Source: Pseudosporangium ferrugineum
GTDB lineage: Bacteria; Actinomycetota; Actinomycetes; Mycobacteriales; Micromonosporaceae
NCBI RefSeq assembly: GCF_003002065.1
Contig: NZ_PVZG01000004.1
Location: forward strand, 124,001 to 188,000
Reading direction: 5' to 3'
DNA length: 64,000 nucleotides
The notes below the pieces were generated by a model. That model searched no databases. It saw only the letters and a list, made by a program, of their open reading frames with translations, and was not told where the DNA came from. The translations under genes and the position numbers were made by a program. Below are positions 52,633 to 60,473 of this stretch, piece after piece; positions within the stretch are counted from its first letter, which is position 1; each line of letters begins with the position of its first letter.

Positions 52633-52713
52633 TCCTGGGCGCCGGCGGTCGGCCTGACGGCGGCGGCATCGATGGTTGAGAATGTGCCCGGACGCTGACG
52701 AAGGGGTGGTCCG

Positions 52714-54207
52714 ATGATGAGCGCGCAGACGGTCGTACGGGTGCCGGCGGGCTACCGGGTCGGTCCGTGGCGCGTCACCGGTGCGCTGGCCAGCGGCAGC
52801 TGGAGCAGCGTCTATGCGGCCGCCCGGGAGCCGGGCGGCCCGTCCGGTGAGGGTCCGGCGGAGGCCGCGCTGAAGTTCGTGCCGACCGGCACGCTGACGA
52901 ACCGCCAGCTCGCCTTCCTCGCCGAGATGACCGAGCGGGAGCTCTCCGTCGGGCGGCGGCTCGGCCATCCCCGGCTGGTCCGGCTGTACGAGACGCACGT
53001 CGTCGACGACCCGGACGACCCGCGCCTCGACGGGTCGACCGTCCTGGTCATGGAGCGCGCCGACCGCTCCGCCGCGGCCCTGCTGGACGCCGTGGACGGC
53101 GGCCTCCCGGAAGCGCCCCGCATCATCGCCGAGATCTGCGCCGGCCTCGCGCACCTGCACGGGGCCGGCTGGGTGCACGGCGACCTCAAGCCGGGCAACG
53201 TGCTGCTGATGGCCGACGGCTCGGTACGCCTGGCCGACTTCGGGCTGGCCGCCGAGATCGACGGCACCCACGGCTATCTGCCGCCGGGCGGCACGGCCGA
53301 CTACGTCCCGCCGGAGCGGGCCGACGAGGAACTCGGCCGCAAGGGTGTCGCCGTGCGCCAGACCGCGGACATCTGGGCGCTCGGCGTGACCGCGTGCCAG
53401 TTGCTGACCGGGCGCCTGCCGTTCCCCGGCGTCACGTCCCGCGCCCGGTCGGCGGCGGCAGCGGCGTACGCGGCCGGCGGCGGCGAGCTGTCGTTGCCGG
53501 CGGAGGTGCCGGCCGAGTGGCGGGGATTCATCGCCGACTGCCTCGCCGCCGACCACCGTACGCGGATGCGGCACAGCGCGAAGGACCTGCTGCACCGGGC
53601 GGAGGCCATCGCCGGCCTGGCGGCGCCGCGCCCGCCGAGGTGGCGGTCCCGGCGGACGCTGACGGTCGCGGCGGCGCTCGCCGCGATCCTGGGCGCCGGC
53701 GGGGCCGCCCTGGTGATGGACGACCCGGACGGCCCGGACCGGTACTTCAACCCGGCGACGGTCCCGGCGAAGTACCACGACATGATCGTGCGGGCCGGCA
53801 CGAGCTGCCCGGGCGTGGCGGCGGTGACGCCGCGGCTCGTGGCGGCGATGCTGAAGACCGAGAGCAACTTCGACGAGAACCTCTCGGATCCGGCGAAGGA
53901 CGAGTACGGCATCGCCCGCTGGACGCCGTCGGTGCTCAAGTTCCTGTTGCCGGTCGGGCAGCGGTCCACCGTGCCCACGCCGCCGTTCTCGGCCGAGGTG
54001 TCGATCCGCGCGATGGGCGACTACCTGTGCTTCCTGTCGACGCAGCTGGAGACCCTGCCCGGGGACCGGACGACCCTGATGGCGGCGGCGTACCGGACCT
54101 CCGTCACCAAGGTCCGGGCCGCGCACGGCGTGCCCCCGCAGGTCTCGCCCGACTATCTCGCCCGGCTGCGGGCCAACCTGGAGGAGATGAAGCCGGTCAG
54201 CCGGTGA
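52714..54207 (+). CDS. Transmembrane Ser/Thr kinase with extracellular lysozyme-like domain
   Basis: A 497-residue protein. Residues 1-305 form a protein kinase: Gly-rich loop GALASGSWSSVY, catalytic Lys in ALKFVPTG, Glu of the C-helix ERELSVGRRL, catalytic loop WVHGDLKPGNVLL, DFGLAAEI, and PPERAD in place of APE. A single membrane helix follows (TLTVAAALAAILGAGGAAL). The outer 140 residues resemble a lytic transglycosylase, with a candidate catalytic Glu in AAMLKTESNFDENLS and AKDEYGIARW. Typical PknB-type kinases carry PASTA domains here instead. It may couple wall hydrolysis or recognition to phosphorylation. It is convergent with an FHA gene (11-bp overlap). Confidence 0.9.
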   Translation: MMSAQTVVRVPAGYRVGPWRVTGALASGSWSSVYAAAREPGGPSGEGPAEAALKFVPTGTLTNRQLAFLAEMTERELSVGRRLGHPRLVRLYETHVVDDPDDPRLDGSTVLVMERADRSAAALLDAVDGGLPEAPRIIAEICAGLAHLHGAGWVHGDLKPGNVLLMADGSVRLADFGLAAEIDGTHGYLPPGGTADYVPPERADEELGRKGVAVRQTADIWALGVTACQLLTGRLPFPGVTSRARSAAAAAYAAGGGELSLPAEVPAEWRGFIADCLAADHRTRMRHSAKDLLHRAEAIAGLAAPRPPRWRSRRTLTVAAALAAILGAGGAALVMDDPDGPDRYFNPATVPAKYHDMIVRAGTSCPGVAAVTPRLVAAMLKTESNFDENLSDPAKDEYGIARWTPSVLKFLLPVGQRSTVPTPPFSAEVSIRAMGDYLCFLSTQLETLPGDRTTLMAAAYRTSVTKVRAAHGVPPQVSPDYLARLRANLEEMKPVSR

Positions 54208-54955
54208 GCGGCGGGAGGAGGGCCAGGTGCTCATGGCGTACGAGATCGAACTGAAGCGCGACCGTCACCAGCGCCGCACGCTGCCAGTCGGCCTTGCCGT
54301 CCTGGTTCTCGGCCGCGGGCCGCTTGACCCGTAGCTTCGCGCGGGCGAGATAGTCGATGTGGAAGTTGACGGCGGCCCGGCTCAGGCCGTCCGCCGCCGG
54401 CAGGCCGGCCAGCCGTTCCAGGATCTCGGGTACGGTGCGGATCACGTGCGCGGTGCTGTCGCGCAGCCGGGGCTCGCAGAGCGCCACCAGGACGAGGAAA
54501 TACTTCGCCGTCTCGACGAGCGGGAACGCCACGCGGGTCGCGTCCGCGCCGCGGGCCGGCACCTCGCGGGGGTCGGCGTACTGGTGCTGGGCCGCGAAGA
54601 CGAAGAAGGCGGCGGGCCGTTCCTCGGCCGGGACGACGACGCGCGCGAACTCGAACGGCACCGGCATGTCGATGCGGCGCGGCGCGAGCTTGATGAACTC
54701 GCCGCCGCCCTCCGGGTTCTCGACGACGTACGTGCTGCGGGCGCTCAGATTGCTGACCACCCAGTGGTCCTCGACGGCGGTGACGACCCCCGCGGACCGG
54801 GAGACGGCCGCGTCCGGCAGCAGGATGTCGGCGCCGGAGCGCCCGAACGTGGCCGACTGCCCCGGGCGGAGCTCGACGACGGTGGGCCGCGCGTCGGTGC
54901 TCTGCAGGACGATTCCCCGCCATCGGCTGTGCTCTGTGCCTTGGAGAGTAGTCAT
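54197..54955 (-). CDS. FHA-domain protein
   Basis: A 252-residue cytoplasmic protein. The N-terminal FHA domain has the core pattern SATFGRSGADILLPDAAVSR, with conserved Gly-Arg and Ser-Arg, then SNLSARSTYVVEN. FHA domains bind phospho-Thr. The remaining 150 residues are helical (FLVLVALCEPRLR, AVNFHIDYLARAKLRV) and resemble a domain found after FHA modules in actinomycetes. The position opposite a kinase gene suggests it reads the kinase's output. Start ATG 54955. Confidence 0.85.
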   Translation of the reverse strand: MTTLQGTEHSRWRGIVLQSTDARPTVVELRPGQSATFGRSGADILLPDAAVSRSAGVVTAVEDHWVVSNLSARSTYVVENPEGGGEFIKLAPRRIDMPVPFEFARVVVPAEERPAAFFVFAAQHQYADPREVPARGADATRVAFPLVETAKYFLVLVALCEPRLRDSTAHVIRTVPEILERLAGLPAADGLSRAAVNFHIDYLARAKLRVKRPAAENQDGKADWQRAALVTVALQFDLVRHEHLALLPPLTG

Positions 54956-55048
54956 TGTGCTTGCCCACGCTACTGGAGGCTTACAGATACACAGTGGACT
55001 TTTCTCCCGCGACGATCGACGGGTCAGCACGACCAACGGGAGGAAACA

Positions 55049-55423
55049 GTGTCCATGCTCAAGAGACTCGCCGCGGCGGCGGCTGCGACCGGCGCGGCGA
55101 TCATGATGGCCGTCGCCGCCGGCGGCGCGCCGGCTCAGGCCGCCACCTCCGCCGACACGTACGCCTGGTGCGAGGAGGGCTACGTCTGCATCTACGGCGA
55201 CACGTCGTGGAACCGGCCGCCGATCCTGAAGTTCTACACGTACGGCGCCCACAACCTGAACAACGTCCTCGGCGCCAAGCGCATCTTCAACAACCAGACG
55301 GGCGGCGCGCTGGCCCAGGTCTGCGACGGCTACAACGGCACGAACTGCGGCGTCGTCGTGCATCCCTGGACGTACTGGGATCTGGACTTCACGCCGATCA
55401 ACTCGGTCCGCCTGTACGAGTGA
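55049..55423 (+). CDS. Secreted peptidase-inhibitor family I36-type protein
   Basis: A 124-residue secreted protein. The signal peptide is LKRLAAAAAATGAAIMMAVA with AQAA cleavage. The mature part has the beta-sandwich pattern of I36/crystallin-like actinomycete proteins: WCEEGYVCIYGDTSWNRPP, FYTYGAHNLNN, and WTYWDLDFTPINSVRLYE, with cysteines that can pair. I36 members such as SMI inhibit metallopeptidases, which fits the secreted M36-type peptidase 0.7 kb downstream, though no direct link is shown. GTG 55049 fits GGAGG spacing; ATG 55055 is possible. Confidence 0.8.
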   Translation: MSMLKRLAAAAAATGAAIMMAVAAGGAPAQAATSADTYAWCEEGYVCIYGDTSWNRPPILKFYTYGAHNLNNVLGAKRIFNNQTGGALAQVCDGYNGTNCGVVVHPWTYWDLDFTPINSVRLYE

Positions 55424-55429
55424 TCCCGG

Positions 55430-55465
55430 CGGGGGCCGGCCGTGCGGCCGGCCCCCGCGATCTTT
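55430..55465 (+). terminator. Rho-independent terminator
   Basis: CGGGGGCCGGCC (55430-55441) pairs perfectly with GGCCGGCCCCCG (55446-55457), a 12-bp stem with a GTGC loop, followed by CGATCTTTT. This is a rare U-tailed terminator for such GC-rich DNA, 7 bp after the I36-type gene. Confidence 0.9.
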
Positions 55466-55552
55466 TCCGAGTAGGTGCCACTTCCTGGCAGCTACTGCTG
55501 CGAGTCTGGATCTCGAACACGACGAACCGCACTCGCTGAGGAGGCCCCACCC

Positions 55553-56017
55553 ATGAGCGTCACGACCACCACCCACCTGAACTTCCGCGGCGAGGCCCGG
55601 CAGGCCCTGGAGTTCTACCAGTCGGTCTTCGGCGGCCGGCTCACCCTCGTCACGTACGGCGACTTCGGCATGCCGAAGGAGCTGCCCGACGCCGGCAAGG
55701 TCGTCTTCGGCCAGCTCACGGCCGACAACGGCTTCGGCATCATGGCCTACGACGCGCCCAGCCAGTCCCCGGCCGCCGCGGCTCCGGCCGCCACCACCCG
55801 CGAGCACGGCATGACGCTCACCGGCGAGCGCTTCTTCGTCTCGGTCCGGGGCGACGACGCCGAGGAGGTCGGCGCGCTGTGGGAGAAGCTCGCCGCCGGC
55901 GCCACCCTCATCGAGAAGTACGGCCCGTCGCAGTGGGCCCCCGGCTTCGGCATGCTGACCGACCAGTTCGGCGTCACCTGGATCCTGGACGTCGCGGTCG
56001 CGTACGACGCGGGCTGA
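55553..56017 (+). CDS. VOC/PhnB-like glyoxalase-fold protein
   Basis: A 154-residue protein. The beta-alpha-beta repeats of the VOC fold are visible: HLNFRGEARQALEFYQSVFG, then VVFGQLTADNGFGIMAYDA and, in the second half, RFFVSVRGDDAEEVGALWEK with WAPGFGMLTDQFGVTWIL. It resembles PhnB/3-demethylubiquinone-methyltransferase-like proteins, usually single-domain with few metal ligands. Role unknown; not enough to assign a substrate. ATG 55553 follows a GAGGAGG site. Confidence 0.85.
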   Translation: MSVTTTTHLNFRGEARQALEFYQSVFGGRLTLVTYGDFGMPKELPDAGKVVFGQLTADNGFGIMAYDAPSQSPAAAAPAATTREHGMTLTGERFFVSVRGDDAEEVGALWEKLAAGATLIEKYGPSQWAPGFGMLTDQFGVTWILDVAVAYDAG

Positions 56018-56045
56018 CCTCGCTGCCCCTCCGCGCACGCGGGGT

Positions 56046-56077
56046 ATCGATGATGATCGAAAGTGATTAGCATCGAT
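56046..56077. promoter_or_regulatory. Inverted repeat ATCGATG-N18-CATCGAT
   Basis: A perfect 7-bp inverted repeat with an 18-bp AT-rich spacer lies 29 bp upstream of the metalloprotease start. It could be an operator of that gene. The evidence is symmetry and location only. Confidence 0.4.
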
Positions 56078-56105
56078 CGATCCGCGTGCGACAGTGGGAG
56101 ATGCG

Positions 56106-57503
56106 TTGAAGAAGACACCGCTCGTGCTCGTAACCGTGCTCGTCACCGGGCTCACGACGGCGGCGGCCGCACCGGCCGCCGCCGCACCGGGTGCCCTGCC
56201 CGGCGACCTCCGGCAGGTGCAGACCCGCCAGTCGCTGCTCGGTACGCACGCCTGGTACCAGCAGACCTTCCGGGGAATCCCGGTCTTCGGCGGCTACTAC
56301 GCCGTCCACACGTCCGCGGACGGCACGGTGGCGACCGCCGACGGCCGCAAGGCGGTCACCGGGCTGGCCGGCACCACCGCCGGCGTCACCGAGCAGCGCG
56401 CCAGGTCCGCGGTGTCCGGCCGGCTCGGCCGGCAGCCGGCCCGCTCCGAGCTCGTCATCGTGCCGGGCACGACCGCGCGGCTCGCCTGGCAGACGCTGAC
56501 GCCGACCGCGCGCGGCACCGTCCGGTCGCTGGTGGCCGCGGACAACGGGGCCGTGCTGCGGGAGGAGAACACGGTCCGCGAGGCGAACGGCGTCGGCCAG
56601 GTCTTCGACCCGAACCCGGTCGTCGCCCTGCAGGACGAGTCGCTGACCGACCAGCGCGACGCCGACTACCCCGCCCTGAAGGACGCCTACCGGCGGGTCA
56701 CGCTGCGCCACCTCGACCCGGACAAGAACACGCTGCAGGGCTCGTACGCGAACAACCTGAGCGAGCCCGCCGTCACCTCCGACGCGCGCACGTACGTCTA
56801 CCCGCGCTCGGATCCCGGCTTCGAGCAGGTGATGACCTACCACAGCATGACCACGACCGAGGAGTACATCCACCGGCTCGGCTTCACCGACGTGAACAAC
56901 GAGCCGCAGGACTACGCCACGACCGGGCTCACCGCGGACAACTCGTACTACGACCCGTCGGTGGACAAGATCACCCTCGGCACCGGCGGCGTCGACGACG
57001 CCGAGGACAACGAGGTGATCTGGCACGAGTACGGCCACGCCATCCAGGACGACCAGGTGCCCGGCTTCGGCAGCACCGAGGAGGCCGGCGCGATCGGCGA
57101 GGGCTTCGGCGACTACTGGGCGGTGACGATGTCCCAGGCGACCAGCCCGGACACCGCGGTCACCCCGCTGGCGTGCGTCATGGACTGGGACGCCACCTCG
57201 TACACCGACGACGAGCCGCACTGCCTGCGGCGTACCGACACCGCCAAGGTCTACCCCGGCGACCTGGAGGGCGAGGTGCACGCCGACGGCGAGATCTGGT
57301 CGCACGCCCTCTGGGACGTCAACCTGGAGCTCGGGCGCACCAGGGCGAACCGGATCATCCTCGAGGCCCAGTTCCGGTTCACCCCGGACGTCACCATGCC
57401 GCAGGCGGCCGAGGCGACCGTCGCCACCGCCGGCGTCCTCTACGGGCCCCGGGCCGCGGATCGGACCCGGAAGGCGTTCGTGGACCGGGGAATCCTCTCC
57501 TGA
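56106..57503 (+). CDS. Secreted zinc metallopeptidase (M36/M4-like gluzincin)
   Basis: A roughly 465-residue exported peptidase. TTG 56106 is preferred since GGGAG lies five nt before and the signal peptide (LVLVTVLVTGLTTAAAAPAA) starts there; GTG 56094 is the alternative. A propeptide with a FTP-like HAWYQQTFRGIPVFGGYYAVH leads to the catalytic domain. Zinc ligands are HEYGH with His307 (VIWHEYGHAIQ) and the downstream Glu in GEGFGDYW, with SHALWDV near the end. This matches the fungalysin (M36) group or a related gluzincin. It is likely inhibited by an I36-type protein nearby (inference). Confidence 0.9.
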   Translation: MKKTPLVLVTVLVTGLTTAAAAPAAAAPGALPGDLRQVQTRQSLLGTHAWYQQTFRGIPVFGGYYAVHTSADGTVATADGRKAVTGLAGTTAGVTEQRARSAVSGRLGRQPARSELVIVPGTTARLAWQTLTPTARGTVRSLVAADNGAVLREENTVREANGVGQVFDPNPVVALQDESLTDQRDADYPALKDAYRRVTLRHLDPDKNTLQGSYANNLSEPAVTSDARTYVYPRSDPGFEQVMTYHSMTTTEEYIHRLGFTDVNNEPQDYATTGLTADNSYYDPSVDKITLGTGGVDDAEDNEVIWHEYGHAIQDDQVPGFGSTEEAGAIGEGFGDYWAVTMSQATSPDTAVTPLACVMDWDATSYTDDEPHCLRRTDTAKVYPGDLEGEVHADGEIWSHALWDVNLELGRTRANRIILEAQFRFTPDVTMPQAAEATVATAGVLYGPRAADRTRKAFVDRGILS

Positions 57504-57534
57504 CGCGGCAGGCCGCACGGCCGGGAACGGATCA

Positions 57535-58542
57535 TCACCGGTCCCGGCCGCCGGCCATCAGCTCCAGCGTGTCGATGACCCGGTGGGCGAAGCCCCACTC
57601 GTTGTCGTACCAGGCGACCACCTTGATGTGCCGGCCGTCGACCCGGGTGAGCGCGGCGTCGAAGACCGCCGACGCCGGGTTGCCGGTGATATCGCCGGAG
57701 ACGAGCGGATCGTCGGTGTACTCGAGGATGCCGTGCAGGGCGCCGCCGGCCGCCGCGCGGTACGCCGCCAGCACCTCCTCGCGCCCCACCGCCCGCTCGA
57801 CCGTGGTGTTCAGCTCCACCAAGGAGCCCACCGGCACCGGCACCCGGATGGAGTCGCCGGTCAGCCTGCCGTCCAGGCGGGGCAGGACCTTGCCGATCGC
57901 CCTGGCCGCGCCGGTCGTCGTCGGCGCGATGTTCACCGCCGCCGCGCGGGCCCGGCGCAGGTCGCGGTGCGGCCCGTCCTGAAGGTTCTGCTCCTGCGTG
58001 TACGCGTGCACCGTCGTCATGAAGCCGTGCTCGATGACGGCCAGGTCGTCCAGTACCGACGCCAGCGGCGCGAGCGCGTTCGTGGTGCACGACGCGTTGG
58101 AGACGATCAGGTGCCGCTCGGGGTCGTAGGCGTCGTTGTTGACGCCGAAGGCGAGCGTCACGTCGGCGCCGTCGGACGGTGCGCTCACGAGCACCCGCCG
58201 CGCGCCGGCGCTCAGGTGCGCCCGGGCGGCCCGGGCGGCGGTGAAGCGCCCGGTGGCCTCCACCACGATGTCGACGTCGAGCTCGCCCCAGGGCAGGCCG
58301 GTGGGGTCGCGTTCGGCGTACACGCGGATGCGGTCACCGCCGATCGTGATGCCGGTGCCGTCGGCGGTGACCGGCACGCCGAGGCGCCCCCGCGTGCTGT
58401 CGTACCAGAGCAGGTGGGCGAGGGTCTCCGGGGCGGTGAGGTCGTTGATCGCCACCACCTCGAGCTTGCTGTCGCGCTGCAGCAGGGCTCGCAGGGTGTT
58501 GCGTCCGATGCGTCCGAAGCCGTTGACGGCGATGCGAGTCAT
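57535..58542 (-). CDS. gap: Glyceraldehyde-3-phosphate dehydrogenase (type I)
   Basis: A 335-residue enzyme of glycolysis and gluconeogenesis. The NAD-binding start MTRIAVNGFGRIGRNTLRAL, the catalytic SNASCTTNALAPL with nucleophilic Cys, the His-bearing TTVHAYTQEQNLQDG, and WYDNEWGFAHRVIDT are all intact. Oxidative phosphorylation of glyceraldehyde-3-phosphate needs no accessory protein. Pgk and tpi are not adjacent, so this is a stand-alone, possibly secondary, gap gene. Confidence 0.97.
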   Translation of the reverse strand: MTRIAVNGFGRIGRNTLRALLQRDSKLEVVAINDLTAPETLAHLLWYDSTRGRLGVPVTADGTGITIGGDRIRVYAERDPTGLPWGELDVDIVVEATGRFTAARAARAHLSAGARRVLVSAPSDGADVTLAFGVNNDAYDPERHLIVSNASCTTNALAPLASVLDDLAVIEHGFMTTVHAYTQEQNLQDGPHRDLRRARAAAVNIAPTTTGAARAIGKVLPRLDGRLTGDSIRVPVPVGSLVELNTTVERAVGREEVLAAYRAAAGGALHGILEYTDDPLVSGDITGNPASAVFDAALTRVDGRHIKVVAWYDNEWGFAHRVIDTLELMAGGRDR

Positions 58543-58620
58543 GGGCCCATCGTCGGCGCCGCGGACGGCCGGGCGACAGTGGCTTGAGAGCCACCGTACG
58601 CAAGGATCTCGCCACCAAGA

Positions 58621-59559
58621 TCAAGACGAGAACGTCGTGCGGTACTCCGTCGGGGACGTGCCGAGGATGCGGTGGAAGTGCAGGCGCAGGTTGGCGGCGG
58701 TGCCGAGGCCGGCCCGCGCGGCGATCTGCTCCACGCCGAGGTCCGAGACCTCCAGCAGTTCCCGGGCCAGATCGACGCGGGCGCGCAGCACCCACTGCAT
58801 CGGCGTGTAGCCGGTGTCCTCCACGAACCGCCGCGAGAACGTCCGCGCCGACACCTGGGCGTGGCGGGCCAGCGCGTCCAGCGTGAGGGGCTCCCCGAGC
58901 CGGCCCAGCGCCCACTCCCGGGTGCCGGCGAAGACGTCGCCGAGCGGCTCGGGCACGCTGCGGGGCACGTACTGGGCCTGGCCGCCGCTGCGGTAGGGCG
59001 CGGCGACCAGGCGCCGCGCCACGATGTTGGAGAGCCCGACGCCGTGGTCGCGGCGCACGAGGTGCAGGCAGAGGTCGATCCCGGACGCCGCGCCGGCCGA
59101 GGTCAGGACGCTCCCCTCGTCGACGAACAGCACGTTCTCGTCCACCCGGATCAGCGGATACCTCTGCGCGAGGGCCCGCGTGTAGTGCCAGTGGGTGGTC
59201 GCCCGCCTGCCGTCCAGGAGCCCGGTCGCCGCCAGCGCGAACGCGCCCGTGGAGATGGCGGCGAGCCGTACGCCCCGCCGGTGTGCGGCCCGCAGCGCCG
59301 CGACGACCTCGGCCGGCGGCTCGCCGGTGGCGGGGTTGCGGTAGCCCGGGATGAAGATCGTGTCGGCGTGCCCGAACGCCTCGAGCCCCTCCGCCACGTG
59401 ATACGACAGTCCGTCGCCGCCGGCCACCGGCCCGGCCGCGGCGCCGCACACGGACACCTGGTAGGGCATGGTCGGCCGGTTGGCGAACACCTGGGCGGGG
59501 ATGCCGACGTCAAGCGGCTTCGCACCGTCCAGCACGAGCACGGCGACCCGATGATTCAT
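58621..59559 (-). CDS. GlxA-type transcriptional regulator (DJ-1/PfpI plus AraC)
   Basis: A 312-residue regulator. The N-terminal DJ-1/PfpI-like domain has VAVLVLDGAKPLDVGIPAQV and AISTGAFALAATGLLDG; the usual nucleophilic Cys is replaced by Ser, which argues for a sensory role. The C-terminal AraC helix-turn-helix pair reads LDALARHAQVSARTFSRRF and EQIAARAGLGTAANLRLHFH. The target is unknown. It lies 78 bp upstream of gap on the same strand and could regulate it. ATG 59559. Confidence 0.92.
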   Translation of the reverse strand: MNHRVAVLVLDGAKPLDVGIPAQVFANRPTMPYQVSVCGAAAGPVAGGDGLSYHVAEGLEAFGHADTIFIPGYRNPATGEPPAEVVAALRAAHRRGVRLAAISTGAFALAATGLLDGRRATTHWHYTRALAQRYPLIRVDENVLFVDEGSVLTSAGAASGIDLCLHLVRRDHGVGLSNIVARRLVAAPYRSGGQAQYVPRSVPEPLGDVFAGTREWALGRLGEPLTLDALARHAQVSARTFSRRFVEDTGYTPMQWVLRARVDLARELLEVSDLGVEQIAARAGLGTAANLRLHFHRILGTSPTEYRTTFSS

Positions 59560-59596
59560 ACCGCCACGATGGCACGGTGCACGGCACCGCCGCGGT

Positions 59597-59749
59597 TCAG
59601 CCGCCCGGGGCCGCGCCGCCGTCCATCCGCGAGTCGTGGGAGAGGTCGCCGGTGGGCGGCGGTGGCGGCACGGCCCGGGTGCGCCAGGCGAGATACCCGG
59701 CACCCAGGAAAGCGGTCACGATCAACGCGACGAAGATCACCTGGCCCAT
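59597..59749 (-). CDS. 50-residue single-helix membrane protein
   Basis: A short open frame not reaching normal length cut-offs. It encodes MGQVIFVALIVTAFLGAGYL, then WRTRAVPPPPPTGDLSHDSR and a Gly-rich end, a single N-terminal membrane helix with a Pro-rich cytoplasmic tail. It lies between the TetR and GlxA-type genes on the same strand, with an ATG 59749. Its reality rests on the coherent hydrophobic segment and position; no ribosome site is obvious. Confidence 0.55.
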   Translation of the reverse strand: MGQVIFVALIVTAFLGAGYLAWRTRAVPPPPPTGDLSHDSRMDGGAAPGG

Positions 59750-59779
59750 GCGACCAGTCTGGCAGGGCCGGTCAACCGG

Positions 59780-60373
59780 TCAGGACGGCCGGCGGGCGCC
59801 GTGGGTGCCGACGAGCCCGTCCACGCCGCGGAGGAAGGTCCCGCAGATCAGCGCCGGGTCGAAGAGGCAGCCGGCCGCCATGGCGCCGTCGCGGAGCATG
59901 ACGAAGTGCTGCGCGGCGGGCTCGGCGGAGGCCTCCTCGATGCGCGCCATCAGGGCGTTGATCGTCTCCAGGAACCACTGCCGGTGGTCGAGGACGGCGC
60001 GGTGCACGGGATGGCCCGGATCGGGATATTCGGCCACCGCGTTCAGGAACGCGCACCCCCGGAACCCCGGCGACCGGATGCCGTCGGCGATCGACGCCGC
60101 GACGGCCCGGACGGCGTCGGCCGCCGGCAGTCCGGCCGCGGCGGTCTCCACCTGGCCGCGGATGGCCTGGTCGGCCGCCCGCAGATAGGCGAGGACCAGG
60201 TCCTCCTTGCCGGGAAAGTGCCGGTAGAAGGTCGCCCGGGTCACCTTCGCCTCGGCCACGATCCGGTCGACGCCGACCGAGTGGATCCCCTCCGCGTAGA
60301 AGATCCGGGAGGCCGTGGCGAGGAGCCGGAGGCGCGCCTCGGACGGCCGGACCGCGGTTTCCATGCTCGCCAT
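59780..60373 (-). CDS. TetR-family transcriptional regulator
   Basis: A 197-residue TetR protein. The DNA-binding motif is RIFYAEGIHSVGVDRIVAEA then KVTRATFYRHFPGKEDLVLA. The C-terminal ligand domain contains FRGCAFLNAVAEYPD. Start ATG 60373 (ATG 60364 is possible). It is divergent from the membrane protein/flavoprotein operon, and two identical palindromes between them are its probable operators. TetR members of this subgroup (with GCAFLNA) control genes for oxidoreductases. Confidence 0.93.
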   Translation of the reverse strand: MASMETAVRPSEARLRLLATASRIFYAEGIHSVGVDRIVAEAKVTRATFYRHFPGKEDLVLAYLRAADQAIRGQVETAAAGLPAADAVRAVAASIADGIRSPGFRGCAFLNAVAEYPDPGHPVHRAVLDHRQWFLETINALMARIEEASAEPAAQHFVMLRDGAMAAGCLFDPALICGTFLRGVDGLVGTHGARRPS

Positions 60374-60390
60374 GCGCCCATAGTAGCGAC

Positions 60391-60404
60391 AGAACGTTCG
60401 TTCT
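60391..60404. promoter_or_regulatory. TetR operator copy 1 (AGAACG-TT-CGTTCT)
   Basis: A perfect 6-2-6 palindrome 17 bp upstream of the TetR start. The same 14-mer is repeated at 60443, including the flanking AC. Its last base forms part of the -35 of the divergent operon promoter, so binding would block both transcription units. Confidence 0.8.
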
Positions 60405-60432
60405 TGACACGACGCCGCGCCGCCCCCATCCT
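60404..60432 (+). promoter_or_regulatory. Promoter of the membrane protein/flavoprotein operon
   Basis: TTGACA (60404-60409) is an exact -35 consensus; CATCCT (60427-60432) lies 17 bp downstream as the -10. The promoter is flanked on both sides by the TetR palindromes, an ideal arrangement for repression. Confidence 0.6.
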
Positions 60433-60442
60433 CAGACGTGAC

Positions 60443-60456
60443 AGAACGTTCGTTCT
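60443..60456. promoter_or_regulatory. TetR operator copy 2 (AGAACG-TT-CGTTCT)
   Basis: Second exact copy of the 14-bp palindrome, 52 bp from the first, about five helical turns, so two repressor dimers could sit on the same face of the helix. It covers the likely transcription start of the plus-strand operon. Confidence 0.8.
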
Positions 60457-60473
60457 CTCTACGGGAGACCACC

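Noticed and set aside
50824..54234. 1,136-codon open frame on the minus strand
   Set aside because: It runs antisense through the kinase gene, the SH3b gene and non-coding DNA, has no domain or coding-like composition, and arises from high GC.
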